Shown here: positions 48,636 through 58,382 of the stretch, in pieces | How positions within the stretch are numbered: the stretch's first letter is position 1 | Layout: each line of letters begins with the position of its first letter | NCBI RefSeq assembly: GCF_011378715.1 | Contig: NZ_WTKU01000001.1 | Coordinates: 558,001-622,000 of the forward strand | From: Psychromonas sp. SA13A | GTDB lineage: Bacteria; Pseudomonadota; Gammaproteobacteria; Enterobacterales; Psychromonadaceae | Direction of reading: 5' to 3' | Length of the DNA stretch: 64,000 nucleotides | Translations under genes and position numbers: made by a program | The notes under the pieces: generated by a model | The model's database searches: none | Seen by the model: only the letters and a program-made list of their open reading frames with translations | What the model was told of the DNA's origin: nothing

Positions 48636-49023
48636 TCGCTAATTAATAAATCAAACGATTACGTTTATTTATTCTTCAACGCCACTGATAATTTTTTCTC
48701 AGTGGCGTTTTTTATTACTTGGATTCAGATCATAAGTGCATAACTTGAATTAGTAGAAAAAGAATTGAGTTTAAGGCAATTATTGAGTCAAATGGTTGTT
48801 CGTTTTATAAAGTTCCTTAAACGTTTCATACACATAAGTGATGTATTTTAACTAACAACATCAATCAACTATTTTATGAAATTATTACTACTAGTTAGCA
48901 AACCCCACCTACCTCTTTCTTGTTGTTATATTGTTATTATATTGTTATATTTTTTGACTGATATGTGGAAAAATTTACTTTTTACCCTACTGTTACTACA
49001 TACTTTTTAAGCCAGGATAAAAC
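48636..49023. other. Intergenic region between the efflux pump and chemoreceptor genes
   Basis: It holds the pump terminator in its first 80 bases. A very AT-rich stretch follows, with three near copies of TTGTTATAT at about 48923-48951. No open frame of note and no clear promoter boxes are seen. The chemoreceptor promoter must lie in the second half. No sigma-28 type motif could be recognised. Confidence 0.6.
48679..48714 (+). terminator. Rho-independent terminator after the efflux operon
   Basis: A perfect ten-base stem ACGCCACTGA / TCAGTGGCGT has a ten-base loop and six following T residues. Confidence 0.9.
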
Positions 49024-51012
49024 ATGCTCACTTTTATCAATAATATTTCAATTCGCGGTAAGCTTTTAGCCCTCACATTATTACCCCTAATGGGCTTTAT
49101 CAGCTTTGCAGGTAGTAACTATATACAAGCCTACCAAGAAAAAGTAATGCTAGAGAAAATGTTAATACTTACAAATTCTGCAGCAGTAAGCTCGCTCTTG
49201 GTTCATGAACTACAAAAAGAACGTGGTGCCTCGGCTGGTTACCTATCTTCAAAAGGTGAAAAATTTCAAAAAGCAATCGAACAGCATCGTCAAACCACGG
49301 ATCAAAAAAATAAAGACTTACAAGCTTTTATAACTTCAGCATCACTTACACCACAATTAACGACTCTCTTTACCAAAGTGAACCAACAATTAGATAAACT
49401 ACCTAGTTTACGCCAACAGGTTGATAACTTATCTATCAGCGTTAGCGATGAAGTCGCTTTCTATTCAAACCTGAATGCGCTACTGCTATCCATTATCAAT
49501 AACACAGCCAATGAAAATCAAAGTTCGAAACTGGCTATATCAGCGGTTACGGTTGGTAGTTTTTTACAACATAAAGAACGTGCGGGTATCGAACGGGCAG
49601 TACTCAGTAACGTTTTCTCTATCGATCGCTTTACCCCTACATTATTACAAAAATTTATTAGTTTATTAGCTGAGCAGGCAGTTTATCTCGATAAATTCAA
49701 AGCACATGCAACAAAAGAACAGTTCGCTATTTACCAAAAAAATCTCACAGAGCAAGCTTTAAACAATGTAAAAGACTATGAAAACCTTGCACTAGATAAC
49801 CTTGATAAAGGCACCTTTAAGACTGACCCAAAGGTTTGGTTTGATACGATCACTCAAAAAATAAACTTATTAAAAGCTGTCGAAGTAGCACTACTTGATA
49901 ATTTACGTGAAAATAATCAACAACTTATATCAGAGAAAGAAACTTACTTAATTTCACTTACGATCATTATTTTAATTTCATTTGCACTGATACTGTTATT
50001 GTCTTTTTATATTGCTAACCAATTACATAAAGGCATCCATGAAATCACTAGTAAACTAATCAGTATTACAACAGATAATGACCTCACCCTGCGTATCGAC
50101 GTTAATAGTAAAGATGAATTAGGAGATATCAGCTCAACAATCAACAAGTTGGTTGAACATCTGCAAGGGCTGGTCAATAAGATTCAACATACCTCTAATG
50201 CACTCAAGAATAATTTAGCTGAAAACATTAAAAACAATCATATTATTGAAGGAAAAATAAATAGTGGTACCGAGCAAGTAACACAAGTTGTTACTGCCAC
50301 CACTGAAATGAACAGTACCGTTAATGATATTGCGCGTAATGCAATACATGCTTCAACTGAAACAGAAAAAGCCAATACACAGAGCCAACATGGTAATCAT
50401 GAAGTTGAAGAAACGATTGAAAATATCAGTAACTTATCCATCGAGTTACGTAATGCATCAGCGGTGATCGACAAGTTAAATGGCTCTGTTATCAACATTG
50501 GAAAATTCTTAAGTGTAATTAATGAGGTTTCAGAGAAAACAAACCTATTAGCTCTCAACGCTGCAATTGAAGCTGCACGAGCAGGTGATTATGGAAGAGG
50601 CTTCTCAGTGGTTGCCGATGAAGTACGTAGTTTGGCCTTACAAACAAAAGAATCCACCAACGAAATAGAGATAATGATCACTGAGCTGCAATCAAGCTCT
50701 AAGGATGCACAAAAGGCAATGAGTAACGGTATCGACATGGTTAATAAAAGTGTTGATGATGCTAAGCAAGCAGGACAGGATATCTTACTGATCACTCATA
50801 GCATTCAAGAAATTAGCCAAATGAATGAGCAAATAGCAACTGCAGCTGAGGAACAAAGTAGTGTTACAGAAGAGATAAACCGCAATATGTTACATATACA
50901 AGATGGTTATACTGAAATGCAGTTAAGCTATGGCAACATTGATAAATGCAGTGAGATGGTCGACTCATTAGCCACTGAGCTAGAGAAAATAGTGAATCAA
51001 TTTAAGATTTAG
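49024..51012 (+). CDS. Methyl-accepting chemotaxis protein with NIT sensor domain
   Basis: A 662-residue chemoreceptor. A membrane span lies near residues 12-32. A large periplasmic NIT (nitrate/nitrite-sensing type) domain follows, recognisable from [20 protein letters not shown] near residues 59-78, then a second span near 312-332, a HAMP domain near 333-385 and the cytoplasmic signalling domain. The hairpin tip is [24 protein letters not shown], followed by [10 protein letters not shown]. The C-terminus has no CheR-binding pentapeptide. It would signal to CheA. Nitrate or nitrite as ligand is only suggested by the domain name, and no nitrate gene is nearby. It is a single-gene unit. Confidence 0.92.
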   Translation: MLTFINNISIRGKLLALTLLPLMGFISFAGSNYIQAYQEKVMLEKMLILTNSAAVSSLLVHELQKERGASAGYLSSKGEKFQKAIEQHRQTTDQKNKDLQAFITSASLTPQLTTLFTKVNQQLDKLPSLRQQVDNLSISVSDEVAFYSNLNALLLSIINNTANENQSSKLAISAVTVGSFLQHKERAGIERAVLSNVFSIDRFTPTLLQKFISLLAEQAVYLDKFKAHATKEQFAIYQKNLTEQALNNVKDYENLALDNLDKGTFKTDPKVWFDTITQKINLLKAVEVALLDNLRENNQQLISEKETYLISLTIIILISFALILLLSFYIANQLHKGIHEITSKLISITTDNDLTLRIDVNSKDELGDISSTINKLVEHLQGLVNKIQHTSNALKNNLAENIKNNHIIEGKINSGTEQVTQVVTATTEMNSTVNDIARNAIHASTETEKANTQSQHGNHEVEETIENISNLSIELRNASAVIDKLNGSVINIGKFLSVINEVSEKTNLLALNAAIEAARAGDYGRGFSVVADEVRSLALQTKESTNEIEIMITELQSSSKDAQKAMSNGIDMVNKSVDDAKQAGQDILLITHSIQEISQMNEQIATAAEEQSSVTEEINRNMLHIQDGYTEMQLSYGNIDKCSEMVDSLATELEKIVNQFKI

Positions 51013-51061
51013 CATTTAACATTTAACATTTACGACAGATAAGATAGAAAAGGGGCTAAAC

Positions 51062-51104
51062 AAAAATAAAGGCAGGGTAATTGATTACCTTGCCTTTATT
51101 TTTA
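51062..51104. terminator. Bidirectional terminator between the chemoreceptor gene and pyrE
   Basis: A 19-base stem (AAAAATAAAGGCAGGGTAA against its complement, one wobble) has a TTGA loop. A and T runs on both sides let it act for both converging genes. Confidence 0.9.
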
Positions 51105-51126
51105 GTGTTTTTTCTAGATATGAATC

Positions 51127-51150
51127 AATAACTAAGCTAATAACTAAGCT
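51127..51150. repeat. Tandem duplication of a 12-base unit
   Basis: AATAACTAAGCT occurs twice in direct succession, six bases after the end of pyrE. A shorter tandem of ATTTAAC lies at about 51014-51033 on the other side of the terminator. Both look like replication slippage. Confidence 0.7.
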
Positions 51151-51155
51151 AAGAA

Positions 51156-51797
51156 TTAAATACCATATTTAACACGGTAAGCTTGTACAGATTGTAAGTG
51201 TTGTTGCATTTCAGGCAAGGTTTCAAGGTAGTTCACCACATCCGCAAGTTGTACAATTGAAATCACTTTTGCATCATAATCACGCTCAACCTCTTGAATT
51301 GCTGATAACTCAGCTTTGCCTTTTTCTTGGCGATCCAATGCAATTAACACCCCTGCTAGTTGCGCGTGATTGGCATTAATAATGTCCATTGACTCGCGAA
51401 TAGCAGTCCCGGCAGTGATCACATCATCCACCAACATAATCTTACCGGATAACTCAGAACCAACTAAACTACCGCCTTCTCCATGTGTTTTTGCTTCTTT
51501 ACGATTAAAACAATAAGGAATATCTAAATCATAATCATTAGATAAGGCAACCGCAGTTGTTGTCGCGATTGGGATCCCTTTGTAAGCAGGTCCAAATAAT
51601 AGATCATAAGCAATGCCAGAGTCTTGTAATGCAGCGGCATAAAAACGCCCTAAACGCGCAAGATCTCGGCCTGTATTGAATAAACCTGCATTAAAGAAAT
51701 ACGGACTAATACGCCCAGATTTTAGGGTAAATTCACCAAATTTTAGTACTTGTTTCTCAATTGCAAATTCAATAAATTCTTTTTGATAATCTTTCAT
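51156..51797 (-). CDS. pyrE: Orotate phosphoribosyltransferase
   Basis: A 213-residue enzyme that adds the phosphoribosyl group to orotate, the fifth step of pyrimidine synthesis. The PRPP-binding motif [17 protein letters not shown] lies near residues 119-135. The family start [22 protein letters not shown] is followed by [10 protein letters not shown]. The catalytic loop is [13 protein letters not shown] near residues 97-109. It lies only three bases after rph, in the same order as in E. coli. There is no space for the rph-pyrE attenuator known from that species, so regulation must differ or lie upstream. Confidence 0.97.
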   Translation of the reverse strand: MKDYQKEFIEFAIEKQVLKFGEFTLKSGRISPYFFNAGLFNTGRDLARLGRFYAAALQDSGIAYDLLFGPAYKGIPIATTTAVALSNDYDLDIPYCFNRKEAKTHGEGGSLVGSELSGKIMLVDDVITAGTAIRESMDIINANHAQLAGVLIALDRQEKGKAELSAIQEVERDYDAKVISIVQLADVVNYLETLPEMQQHLQSVQAYRVKYGI

Positions 51798-51800
51798 TTT

Positions 51801-52520
51801 CTACTCCATGTTTAATGCTTGTTTTTGTTCCATCACTAATTGTTCAATACCGCCTTTAGCTAAGCTTAACATAGCTAATAACTGTTCATGACTAAATGCA
51901 CCATCTTCAGCAGTACCTTGAATTTCTATCATGCCACCGGTTTCTGTCATCACAACATTCATATCAGTTTCTGCATTAGTATCTTCCGCATAATCTAAAT
52001 CACATACAGGTAAGCCCTTATAAATACCAACAGAGATTGCTGCTATCATCTGTTTTAACGGGCTTTTTTTCAGCTTACCTTGAGCAACCATCCAATTAAG
52101 TGCGTCAGCTAAAGCAATACAAGCCCCTGTAATTGAAGCGGTACGAGTTCCACCATCGGCCTGAATAACATCACAATCAACGGTGATCATGTTTTCTCCC
52201 AAAGCTTTTAAGTTTACTGCTGCTCGTAGAGAACGTGCAATTAAACGTTGTATCTCTAATGTACGACCAGCTTGCTTTCCCTGCGCAGCTTCACGATTAT
52301 TACGGTTATGTGTCGCACGTGGCAACATAGCATATTCAGCGGTCACCCAGCCCTTACCTTTACCTTTTAAAAAGCGCGGTACAGAACTTGAAACAGTCGC
52401 ATTACATAACACCTTAGTATTACCTACTTCAATTAGCACTGAGCCTTCCGCATAATTGGTATAGTGACGCGTAATTTTGATGTCACGATGTTGCTCGGGT
52501 GCTCGATTACTTGGGCGCAT
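51801..52520 (-). CDS. rph: Ribonuclease PH
   Basis: A 239-residue phosphorolytic exoribonuclease that trims tRNA 3' ends. It starts [20 protein letters not shown] as RNase PH proteins do. Key blocks are [20 protein letters not shown] near residues 56-75, [16 protein letters not shown] near 89-104 and [20 protein letters not shown] near 113-132, with the catalytic Asp and phosphate-binding Arg. The protein is full length, unlike the frameshifted rph of E. coli K-12, which has a strong effect on pyrE. It is first of the rph-pyrE operon. Confidence 0.97.
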   Translation of the reverse strand: MRPSNRAPEQHRDIKITRHYTNYAEGSVLIEVGNTKVLCNATVSSSVPRFLKGKGKGWVTAEYAMLPRATHNRNNREAAQGKQAGRTLEIQRLIARSLRAAVNLKALGENMITVDCDVIQADGGTRTASITGACIALADALNWMVAQGKLKKSPLKQMIAAISVGIYKGLPVCDLDYAEDTNAETDMNVVMTETGGMIEIQGTAEDGAFSHEQLLAMLSLAKGGIEQLVMEQKQALNME

Positions 52521-52658
52521 AGATAAAAACCTTATGGATGAAATGAACGCAGAGTATACCCGTTCTATAACAAGGAAAAAACGTCAGCTATAAGAAAAAT
52601 AAAAGGAAAAATAATAATAGAGGTGCTAATAATTGCAGAAAAAAAGCCTATAAAAAGA

Positions 52659-52686
52659 GAAAGCTAGCAATGCTAACCTCTCAATT
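52659..52686 (-). terminator. Possible terminator after the DUF481 gene
   Basis: An imperfect stem around GTTAGC-ATT-GCTAGC (minus-strand reading) is extended by GAG/CTC and followed by TTTTTATAG. It lies 28 bases after the stop of the leftward DUF481 gene. Confidence 0.45.
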
Positions 52687-52714
52687 AAAATTCATTAAAA
52701 TGGTGATGTGGCTG

Positions 52715-53455
52715 TTAGAATGCGTACAATAATGTCATATTCGTTTCAGTATCAGTACTCTTTTTATCATCCAACGGTTTGCTGTTATAACGAACAATAA
52801 TGGCAAACTTCATTGCTAATGCACCAATAATATTAGCGGTTAATGAAGTATCTGAACGCCCTTTTATTTTACTTCCCCAGTCAGCAACAAATTTTTGTTG
52901 GAATTTAGAAGAATTACTAATTTTCATTTGAAAATCAACTACACCATGTGCAACAGCATTTGCTTCACTATCATGCCCTTCCTCCAATGCTGACTCGCGA
53001 TCAAGTTTTTGGTAAATATAACCAGGACCTAATTCTGCTTTCAAAGTCATGGTATTGTTATCAATAAAGCGATATCCGTAACCAACTGCAGTAGTTGAAG
53101 TAAAATCATAGCCAGTAAAAGGGTCAACTTCATAATTGCTACTAGCAAATAAATAACTCACGTCATCAAGTTGATAACCACCTTGCGCACCCAATAAATA
53201 ACGTTTTGCCGTTACTTCGTCTTCGTCTTCTTTGTATAACCCTTCAAATAGATAATCATTTTCCCAGTTTCCTAATTCTTGCTTCAACGCTAGACGACCT
53301 TTAAACGAAGCAGTATCCGTATTACCCGTAGTCAAAGTTGCACCTAATTCAGCTTCCCCAGCAAGCGTTGCATCACCTTCAACAAACTCACTTCGAGCTT
53401 GTGCGGCAAATGGTATCGTTATAGTGATGGCTGCAGTAAGTAGCAATTTTTTCAT
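52715..53455 (-). CDS. DUF481 outer-membrane protein (YdiY-like)
   Basis: A 246-residue exported protein. The signal peptide MKKLLLTAAITITIPFAAQA is followed by a beta-rich sequence with alternating aromatic and polar residues that ends in Phe (LLYAF), as outer-membrane barrels do. Glycine-rich strands such as AELGATLTTGNTDTASFKGRL are typical of the DUF481 family (YdiY in E. coli is salt-induced). The open frame begins 7 codons earlier (53476). I prefer the ATG at 53455, since AAGGATAGAAAA precedes it and it opens directly with the signal peptide. The function is unknown. Confidence 0.85.
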   Translation of the reverse strand: MKKLLLTAAITITIPFAAQARSEFVEGDATLAGEAELGATLTTGNTDTASFKGRLALKQELGNWENDYLFEGLYKEDEDEVTAKRYLLGAQGGYQLDDVSYLFASSNYEVDPFTGYDFTSTTAVGYGYRFIDNNTMTLKAELGPGYIYQKLDRESALEEGHDSEANAVAHGVVDFQMKISNSSKFQQKFVADWGSKIKGRSDTSLTANIIGALAMKFAIIVRYNSKPLDDKKSTDTETNMTLLYAF

Positions 53456-53789
53456 TTTTCTATCCTTCTTTGTCATTTATTTATTTTTCGTTTAATTTAA
53501 TTACTCTCGACTCGGTATCACAATATCAATTCGCACTGTAAAGTATCAAGTTCAACTTGTTGATATAAATAACTTTAATCATCCCTAGTCGAGGTTAAGT
53601 CATATTGAGAGGCGGACTTTAACAATTGATCTGCACTATTTATAAATCCAACATGTGAATAGGTTTAGCAGAGAATTAAAGGCAACAGAGCCCGTATCAA
53701 ATACGTTGTATGTGGGGAAGAAGATCTGTAAAAAAATAAAAAGCATCAATAACTAACGATCGATGCTTTTTATGAATTTTTATAAGTTT
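53456..53789. other. Intergenic region between the M16 protease and DUF481 genes
   Basis: It holds the terminator of the protease gene at 53737-53772 and, near the other end, the presumed promoter of the DUF481 gene. A small palindrome CAAGTT-C-AACTTG lies at about 53548-53560. CTCGACT (53506-53512) and AGTCGAG (53587-53593) form a distant inverted pair. No gene is seen. Confidence 0.55.
53737..53772 (-). terminator. Rho-independent terminator after the M16 protease gene
   Basis: A perfect 11-base stem TAAAAAGCATC / GATGCTTTTTA surrounds a 14-base loop. On the minus strand a T run follows (TTTTTT within ten bases). Confidence 0.82.
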
Positions 53790-56675
53790 TTATTGCTTAG
53801 GGAGTTGATCTACATTAGTGATCAGTACTTGCGGTGTTAAGTCTAAAGCTTTATCTTGACTGAATTTTTTACCTTTTATCTGTACCACAACTTGTTGTGT
53901 TTGTGCCTCATCAAAGAATAAATCAGCATAATATTGTTGTACTTGTTGTAATGTCACTGACTCCAACATAGCAACATGTAAGCGTTTTGTATCAATAGCT
54001 TCTTTATTGCTCATCCATTCATTAATAAGATAAGAAAACTCTCCACTTAAATTACTTGGTTTAGCTAAGTAGTTAGCTATATGCGCTTTTTTAATGTCCT
54101 CAAAGTCACTTTCGTCCGTTGCAGCTAACGTTGTTTTAAAGCTTTCTAAAAAGGCCTTAAAACGTTCATATAAAGCGGCACTTCCAATAGCTGGACTTTG
54201 TGTGAACAACCCAAAAGCAACACTATCATTCACTTCAAAACTGGCAGTAAAGGGTGAGTACGTCAACTGCTCTTGAGTTCGAATTTGGTCATAAAAAGCA
54301 GGTTTAAGTAGTTTATTCAATAACTCTGCTTTTGCTAATGAAGTAGGATCTTGGTTTTTTGCTAAATACACACTAACCAAGGCATCATCCTCTAATGCAG
54401 AATTTCGTATAAAGTTTAATGCTCCTTTTTCAGGATCTGCATTAACACGTTTGATTTGATAAAAAGCATTAGGCTGAATTTTTATTTTCAGCTTCAATTT
54501 TGCTGTCAATTGCAATACATCTAATGTTGAAAAATTACCTAGGGCTAATAAACGCACACTAGATTGAGAAAACATTTGTTTAGCTAAAGTAACTAGTTGC
54601 TCGCTGGTTACTGTATCGATTTGAGATAATAGAGTCTGGTCAGACCAAGATGGTTGACGAATAATTTTTCTAAATCCATCTAAGCCTAAGTCCATTGCCT
54701 TTGTTTTAGATTTATTATTGAAACGACGTGTCAGCTCTTGTTTTGCAAGACGCAGAGATTGCTGATCAACTGACATCTCTTTAATATGATCTAATAACAT
54801 CTGTAATAATTTAATTTGTTTGTCGCTATAACCACTGGTAGTAATCAATAAACCTTCATTACTACTAATGGAAAAGCTTAGGCCAGCTTCTTGCGTAACA
54901 AAACTCAATTCAGAGAGCTGTTTCTGCAAAATATTTAACAATAAACTCATTTGTACTCTGGCTTGAGGACTTTGATCATTCAGGTTGTTATTGAGTTGTA
55001 GGTTTAAAATGCCTTTTGGCTCTTTTAATTGGCTTTGCTTAAACCACACCGATAAACCCGACTCCTTCACTAGTGCTATCGCTTGATTATTACTTTGTTC
55101 TTTAACTAAACTTAAATTTTCAGGTAACCAATCATTGCTAATTGGTAATATCATTTTTGATTGAATTTTTTTCGCTGAGGTTAACCATTGCTGCAAACGC
55201 GATTTTTTTATCTTCGCCTGTGCATACTGACCTTGGTAGAAAGGGATCGGTGTGTTAACAATTGCATTCGGTGACATGACAAAAATACGACTATTTTCTG
55301 GCGTTAAGTAATCTACTAATTGCTTAATGAATTTAGGGTTGAATCCATCTAAACGAAACGAATAAGAAAGTAAATCTTGCAATGGATAGTGCTGCATATT
55401 GGCAGACAGAGACATTACGTAATTAAAACCAGCCCTTTTTGGTAAAAATTTAAAGTAATTATCTAGGCTCTTTTTCTGCTCTGAATATTGTAATTCATTG
55501 ATCCCCTGTTCTTTGATCAGGTTGATATAAGCAAATAAACTCGCCAGCACAATATCTTGATCCTTAAGACCTTTTTCGGTAAGTTTAAAGCTCATAGTAA
55601 ACTGAGAATACTGCTCACTATGGCCAGCATAGAAACCTGCGCTCACCGACTCTACTAAACCAATATTTTTTAAATAGTCCGATAAACCACCCTTATGATC
55701 AGAACCCAATAATCGGCTAATGTAACCACCAGGTTGATACATATATTCATCTTTCACACTCGGTACTAAAAAGTTAACTTGTAACAATTTCAGATCCGCA
55801 GTTGGTTTCATTTGCACTTCTAACGCTAATTGCTTATCTGTTAATAAAGGCGTGATCAGTACAGGTTTAGTTACATTGTTATTAGGAATTTGAGTTAAAT
55901 ATTTAACCGCAATTTTCTGCATATTAGCTAATGAACGCGGGCTAGTCATTGCCACTTTCATGGTATTAGCAGAATAATTTTGCTTAAAAAACAACTCTAG
56001 TTCTTGTTGTAAATTACTACCTGGTTTATCGCTAAGGGTACTCAAATCACCAGTACTAAAACGCGCCATGGGATGTTCAGGGTTTAATGAATAACGCTGT
56101 AACGCATACAACTTTCTCATGTCGTTATCAAAATAGGTTTTATGCTCTGCATTAACCGTATGACGCTCTTTTTCAGCATATTTTTCATCAAGCAGTGGAG
56201 CACGCATAACATCACCTAGCCTGTCTAATGCCTCTGGCAATGCACTATCATTAACCTCAAAACCATACACAGTTGCATCCTGTGCGGTATAAGCGTTGGT
56301 ATAGCCTCCATTTTGGCTCATAAACTTGCTGTACTCATTAATCACCGGATATTTTTCAGAGCCGAGGAACAGCATATGCTCTAAATAATGTGCTAAACCA
56401 AGCTGATTCTCTGGGTTATGCATACTGCCAATTGGCACTGATAAAGATGCAGCACTGTTTTCCAAATCAGGATCAGAAATCAGTAATACTTGTAATTGAT
56501 TGGCCAGACGAATCACTTGATATTGGCGCGTATCATTTGGACTTTTAGTAATGGACTGTTCGAGCACCTCAAATGAATTCATATTATTCTCAGCGGCTTG
56601 CGCTTGTAAGGAAGTTAAAAAAGTACAGATCAATAAAGATGTAAATCGGATAAATATTTTGCTTAACATTAACAA
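53790..56675 (-). CDS. ptrA: M16-family zinc metalloprotease (insulinase/pitrilysin-like)
   Basis: A 961-residue periplasmic protease related to E. coli protease III (962 residues). The signal peptide is ISIRF-like: a hydrophobic stretch FTSLLICTFLTSLQAQA near residues 11-27. The inverted zinc motif HYLEH lies near residue 91, within GLAHYLEHMLFLGSEKYP, with the downstream glutamate in ERHTVNAEHKTYF. The four-domain M16 layout is consistent with its length, and a second inactive half follows. It would break down small peptides in the periplasm. The usual recBCD neighbours of ptrA are absent, so the symbol is given by similarity only. It is a single-gene unit. Confidence 0.85.
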   Translation of the reverse strand: MLMLSKIFIRFTSLLICTFLTSLQAQAAENNMNSFEVLEQSITKSPNDTRQYQVIRLANQLQVLLISDPDLENSAASLSVPIGSMHNPENQLGLAHYLEHMLFLGSEKYPVINEYSKFMSQNGGYTNAYTAQDATVYGFEVNDSALPEALDRLGDVMRAPLLDEKYAEKERHTVNAEHKTYFDNDMRKLYALQRYSLNPEHPMARFSTGDLSTLSDKPGSNLQQELELFFKQNYSANTMKVAMTSPRSLANMQKIAVKYLTQIPNNNVTKPVLITPLLTDKQLALEVQMKPTADLKLLQVNFLVPSVKDEYMYQPGGYISRLLGSDHKGGLSDYLKNIGLVESVSAGFYAGHSEQYSQFTMSFKLTEKGLKDQDIVLASLFAYINLIKEQGINELQYSEQKKSLDNYFKFLPKRAGFNYVMSLSANMQHYPLQDLLSYSFRLDGFNPKFIKQLVDYLTPENSRIFVMSPNAIVNTPIPFYQGQYAQAKIKKSRLQQWLTSAKKIQSKMILPISNDWLPENLSLVKEQSNNQAIALVKESGLSVWFKQSQLKEPKGILNLQLNNNLNDQSPQARVQMSLLLNILQKQLSELSFVTQEAGLSFSISSNEGLLITTSGYSDKQIKLLQMLLDHIKEMSVDQQSLRLAKQELTRRFNNKSKTKAMDLGLDGFRKIIRQPSWSDQTLLSQIDTVTSEQLVTLAKQMFSQSSVRLLALGNFSTLDVLQLTAKLKLKIKIQPNAFYQIKRVNADPEKGALNFIRNSALEDDALVSVYLAKNQDPTSLAKAELLNKLLKPAFYDQIRTQEQLTYSPFTASFEVNDSVAFGLFTQSPAIGSAALYERFKAFLESFKTTLAATDESDFEDIKKAHIANYLAKPSNLSGEFSYLINEWMSNKEAIDTKRLHVAMLESVTLQQVQQYYADLFFDEAQTQQVVVQIKGKKFSQDKALDLTPQVLITNVDQLPKQ

Positions 56676-56803
56676 CTCTCTTTATAGCGACAACTCTAGC
56701 TGGAACCCTATAGACATAACAAAGCGTATATAGTTTCAAGTAGATACAATTCGCACCATTACTCCAGCACAAAAGTCATGCCTAAATTATGTTTAAATAT
56801 CGA

Positions 56804-57241
56804 CTAAATTTGTAGCCAAAACGTGGTGGGACCATCATTAGTGGAGGTCACTTGCATATCAGCGGCAAAAATACCATTTTCAACATGGCAGCCCAATTCG
56901 GTGCATTGTTGACTAAACAGCTGATATAAACGATCCGCTTCTTCAGGTTCTGCACCGTTGGTGAATCCAGGTCGATTACCTTTTTTTGTTTCTGCCGCTA
57001 ACGTAAACTGTGAAATAACTAATAAATCCCCCTTCGCTTGTTGCACGTTAAGATTCATTTTTCCATTAGCATCAGCAAAAATACGATACGCTAAAACCTT
57101 TTGAGCTAAGCGCAGACATTGTTTATCGGTGTCACCCTTTTCTACTCCTAAAAGTACTAATAAACCGCTTTTAATTGCACCTACCGTTTGTCCTTCAACG
57201 GTCACCGACGCGTTAGTAACACGTTGAATCATTGCAATCAT
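56804..57241 (-). CDS. dtd: D-aminoacyl-tRNA deacylase
   Basis: A 145-residue homodimeric enzyme that frees tRNA from wrongly attached D-amino acids. [21 protein letters not shown] opens the family. The active-site strands are [20 protein letters not shown] near residues 76-95 and [10 protein letters not shown] at the C-terminus, which carries the Gly-Pro hook. The usual NxGPVT reads GPTT here, a mild substitution. Its start overlaps the end of yihY by four bases, as these two genes also adjoin in E. coli. Confidence 0.95.
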   Translation of the reverse strand: MIAMIQRVTNASVTVEGQTVGAIKSGLLVLLGVEKGDTDKQCLRLAQKVLAYRIFADANGKMNLNVQQAKGDLLVISQFTLAAETKKGNRPGFTNGAEPEEADRLYQLFSQQCTELGCHVENGIFAADMQVTSTNDGPTTFWLQI

Positions 57242-58125
57242 TGTTCATTCTCCGCTAATGTTTTGTCTGTTTCTTGCATCTCTTTTTCAGATACAGATAA
57301 AAATTCTTCTAGGGTAGAGGTCACTTCTGCACCAATCAATACAATCAACCAACTAAAATAGATCCAAACAAACATGATCGGGATAACCGCTAATGCACCA
57401 TAAATAATTTGCTGTGAAGGAAAATTAGTGATGTATAAAGTAAATAGATCCGTTGCAAAATTAAATAATAAGGCAGCGATCAGGCCACCCGTTAGTGCAT
57501 AACGAAAGCTGACACGTTGATGCGGCACTAATGTATATACACCGGCAAATGCTAACCAAGAAAAAACAAAAGGGATAATGCTTAAAATTTGTTGTCCAAG
57601 CGATAAAAAACCACCGGTTTGAACAATAGAAAAGAGGTAAGAACTGAGGGCAATGCTGCCACCAATAATAATTGGACCTAAACTTAAAATAGTCCAATAA
57701 ATAGTAAAGGCCTGCACTACTGATCGTTTGTTAGTACAACGCCAAATACGATTGATAGTTTGATCTATCGTTGAGATCAATAACAAGGCAATCACAATTA
57801 ATGACGCGATCCCCATCATGCTCATTTTTTTAGTATTTTCAATAAATCCGGTCATATGCTCTTTGACTGCATTACCTGCTGTTGGCACAAAATTATTATA
57901 GATAAGATCTTCAATAATTTTATTCAACTCCGAAAACATCGGGAAGGCCGACAGCATATAAAATATAACCGCCAGAAAAGGCACAATAGATAAAAGAGTA
58001 ACGTAAGCAAGATGGCCGGCAGGGACTTTAATATTATCTTCTTGGCTGCGCTTCCATAAAAAAATACTGTAGCTGTAAACCAATTTGACTTTCTGTACTA
58101 ATACTTGCTTTTGTAATGGCAACAT
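57238..58125 (-). CDS. yihY: YihY/BrkB-family inner-membrane protein
   Basis: A 295-residue polytopic membrane protein with about six hydrophobic helices and a charged cytoplasmic tail rich in Glu and Lys. Conserved family pieces are [19 protein letters not shown] near residue 36, [12 protein letters not shown] near 118-129 and [17 protein letters not shown] near 198-214. The family was once mislabelled ribonuclease BN. Its real role is unknown. In E. coli, yihY stands just before dtd, as here. An 81-base inverted-repeat element lies about 70 bases upstream of the start. Confidence 0.9.
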   Translation of the reverse strand: MLPLQKQVLVQKVKLVYSYSIFLWKRSQEDNIKVPAGHLAYVTLLSIVPFLAVIFYMLSAFPMFSELNKIIEDLIYNNFVPTAGNAVKEHMTGFIENTKKMSMMGIASLIVIALLLISTIDQTINRIWRCTNKRSVVQAFTIYWTILSLGPIIIGGSIALSSYLFSIVQTGGFLSLGQQILSIIPFVFSWLAFAGVYTLVPHQRVSFRYALTGGLIAALLFNFATDLFTLYITNFPSQQIIYGALAVIPIMFVWIYFSWLIVLIGAEVTSTLEEFLSVSEKEMQETDKTLAENEQ

Positions 58126-58193
58126 AGTTTTCCTAGATGAGTTTTAAGCAATGGGAAAAACAGCTTTAGATTCTATGGACTGCATAATGTATT

Positions 58194-58274
58194 TAACCTC
58201 AGTTCTGGACAGCCAAAAATATAAGCTTATGATTTTAAATTTGATTTTTCTTTCATTAACCAGAATTGAGGTTA
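58194..58274. repeat. MITE-like inverted repeat upstream of yihY
   Basis: Arms of 15 bases, TAACCTCAGTTCTGG and CCAGAATTGAGGTTA, are complementary at 14 positions and enclose an AT-rich centre of 51 bases. It lies between yihY and typA, which point the same way. It codes for nothing and has no T run. The layout is that of a small mobile palindrome, but no second copy is in this window. Confidence 0.55.
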
Positions 58275-58317
58275 TTTAATATTAAAGAGTCGATATCGCT
58301 TAACTACAAATTGTAAA

Positions 58318-58352
58318 CAAAAAAAAGGCCTTACGATAGTAAGACCTTAATA
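58318..58352 (-). terminator. Rho-independent terminator after typA
   Basis: AAGGcCTTAC-GATA-GTAAGaCCTT forms a stem with one mismatch. On the minus strand it is followed by eight T residues. Confidence 0.82.
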
Positions 58353-58382
58353 TTAGGTTTTTTAGTCGTTTAAGTAAACGAA

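Noticed and set aside
52555-52564. TATACCCGTT, shared with the left end of the element at 4162
   Set aside because: The similarity stops after ten bases. There is no AGATGC block or partner end, so I do not call a second copy.
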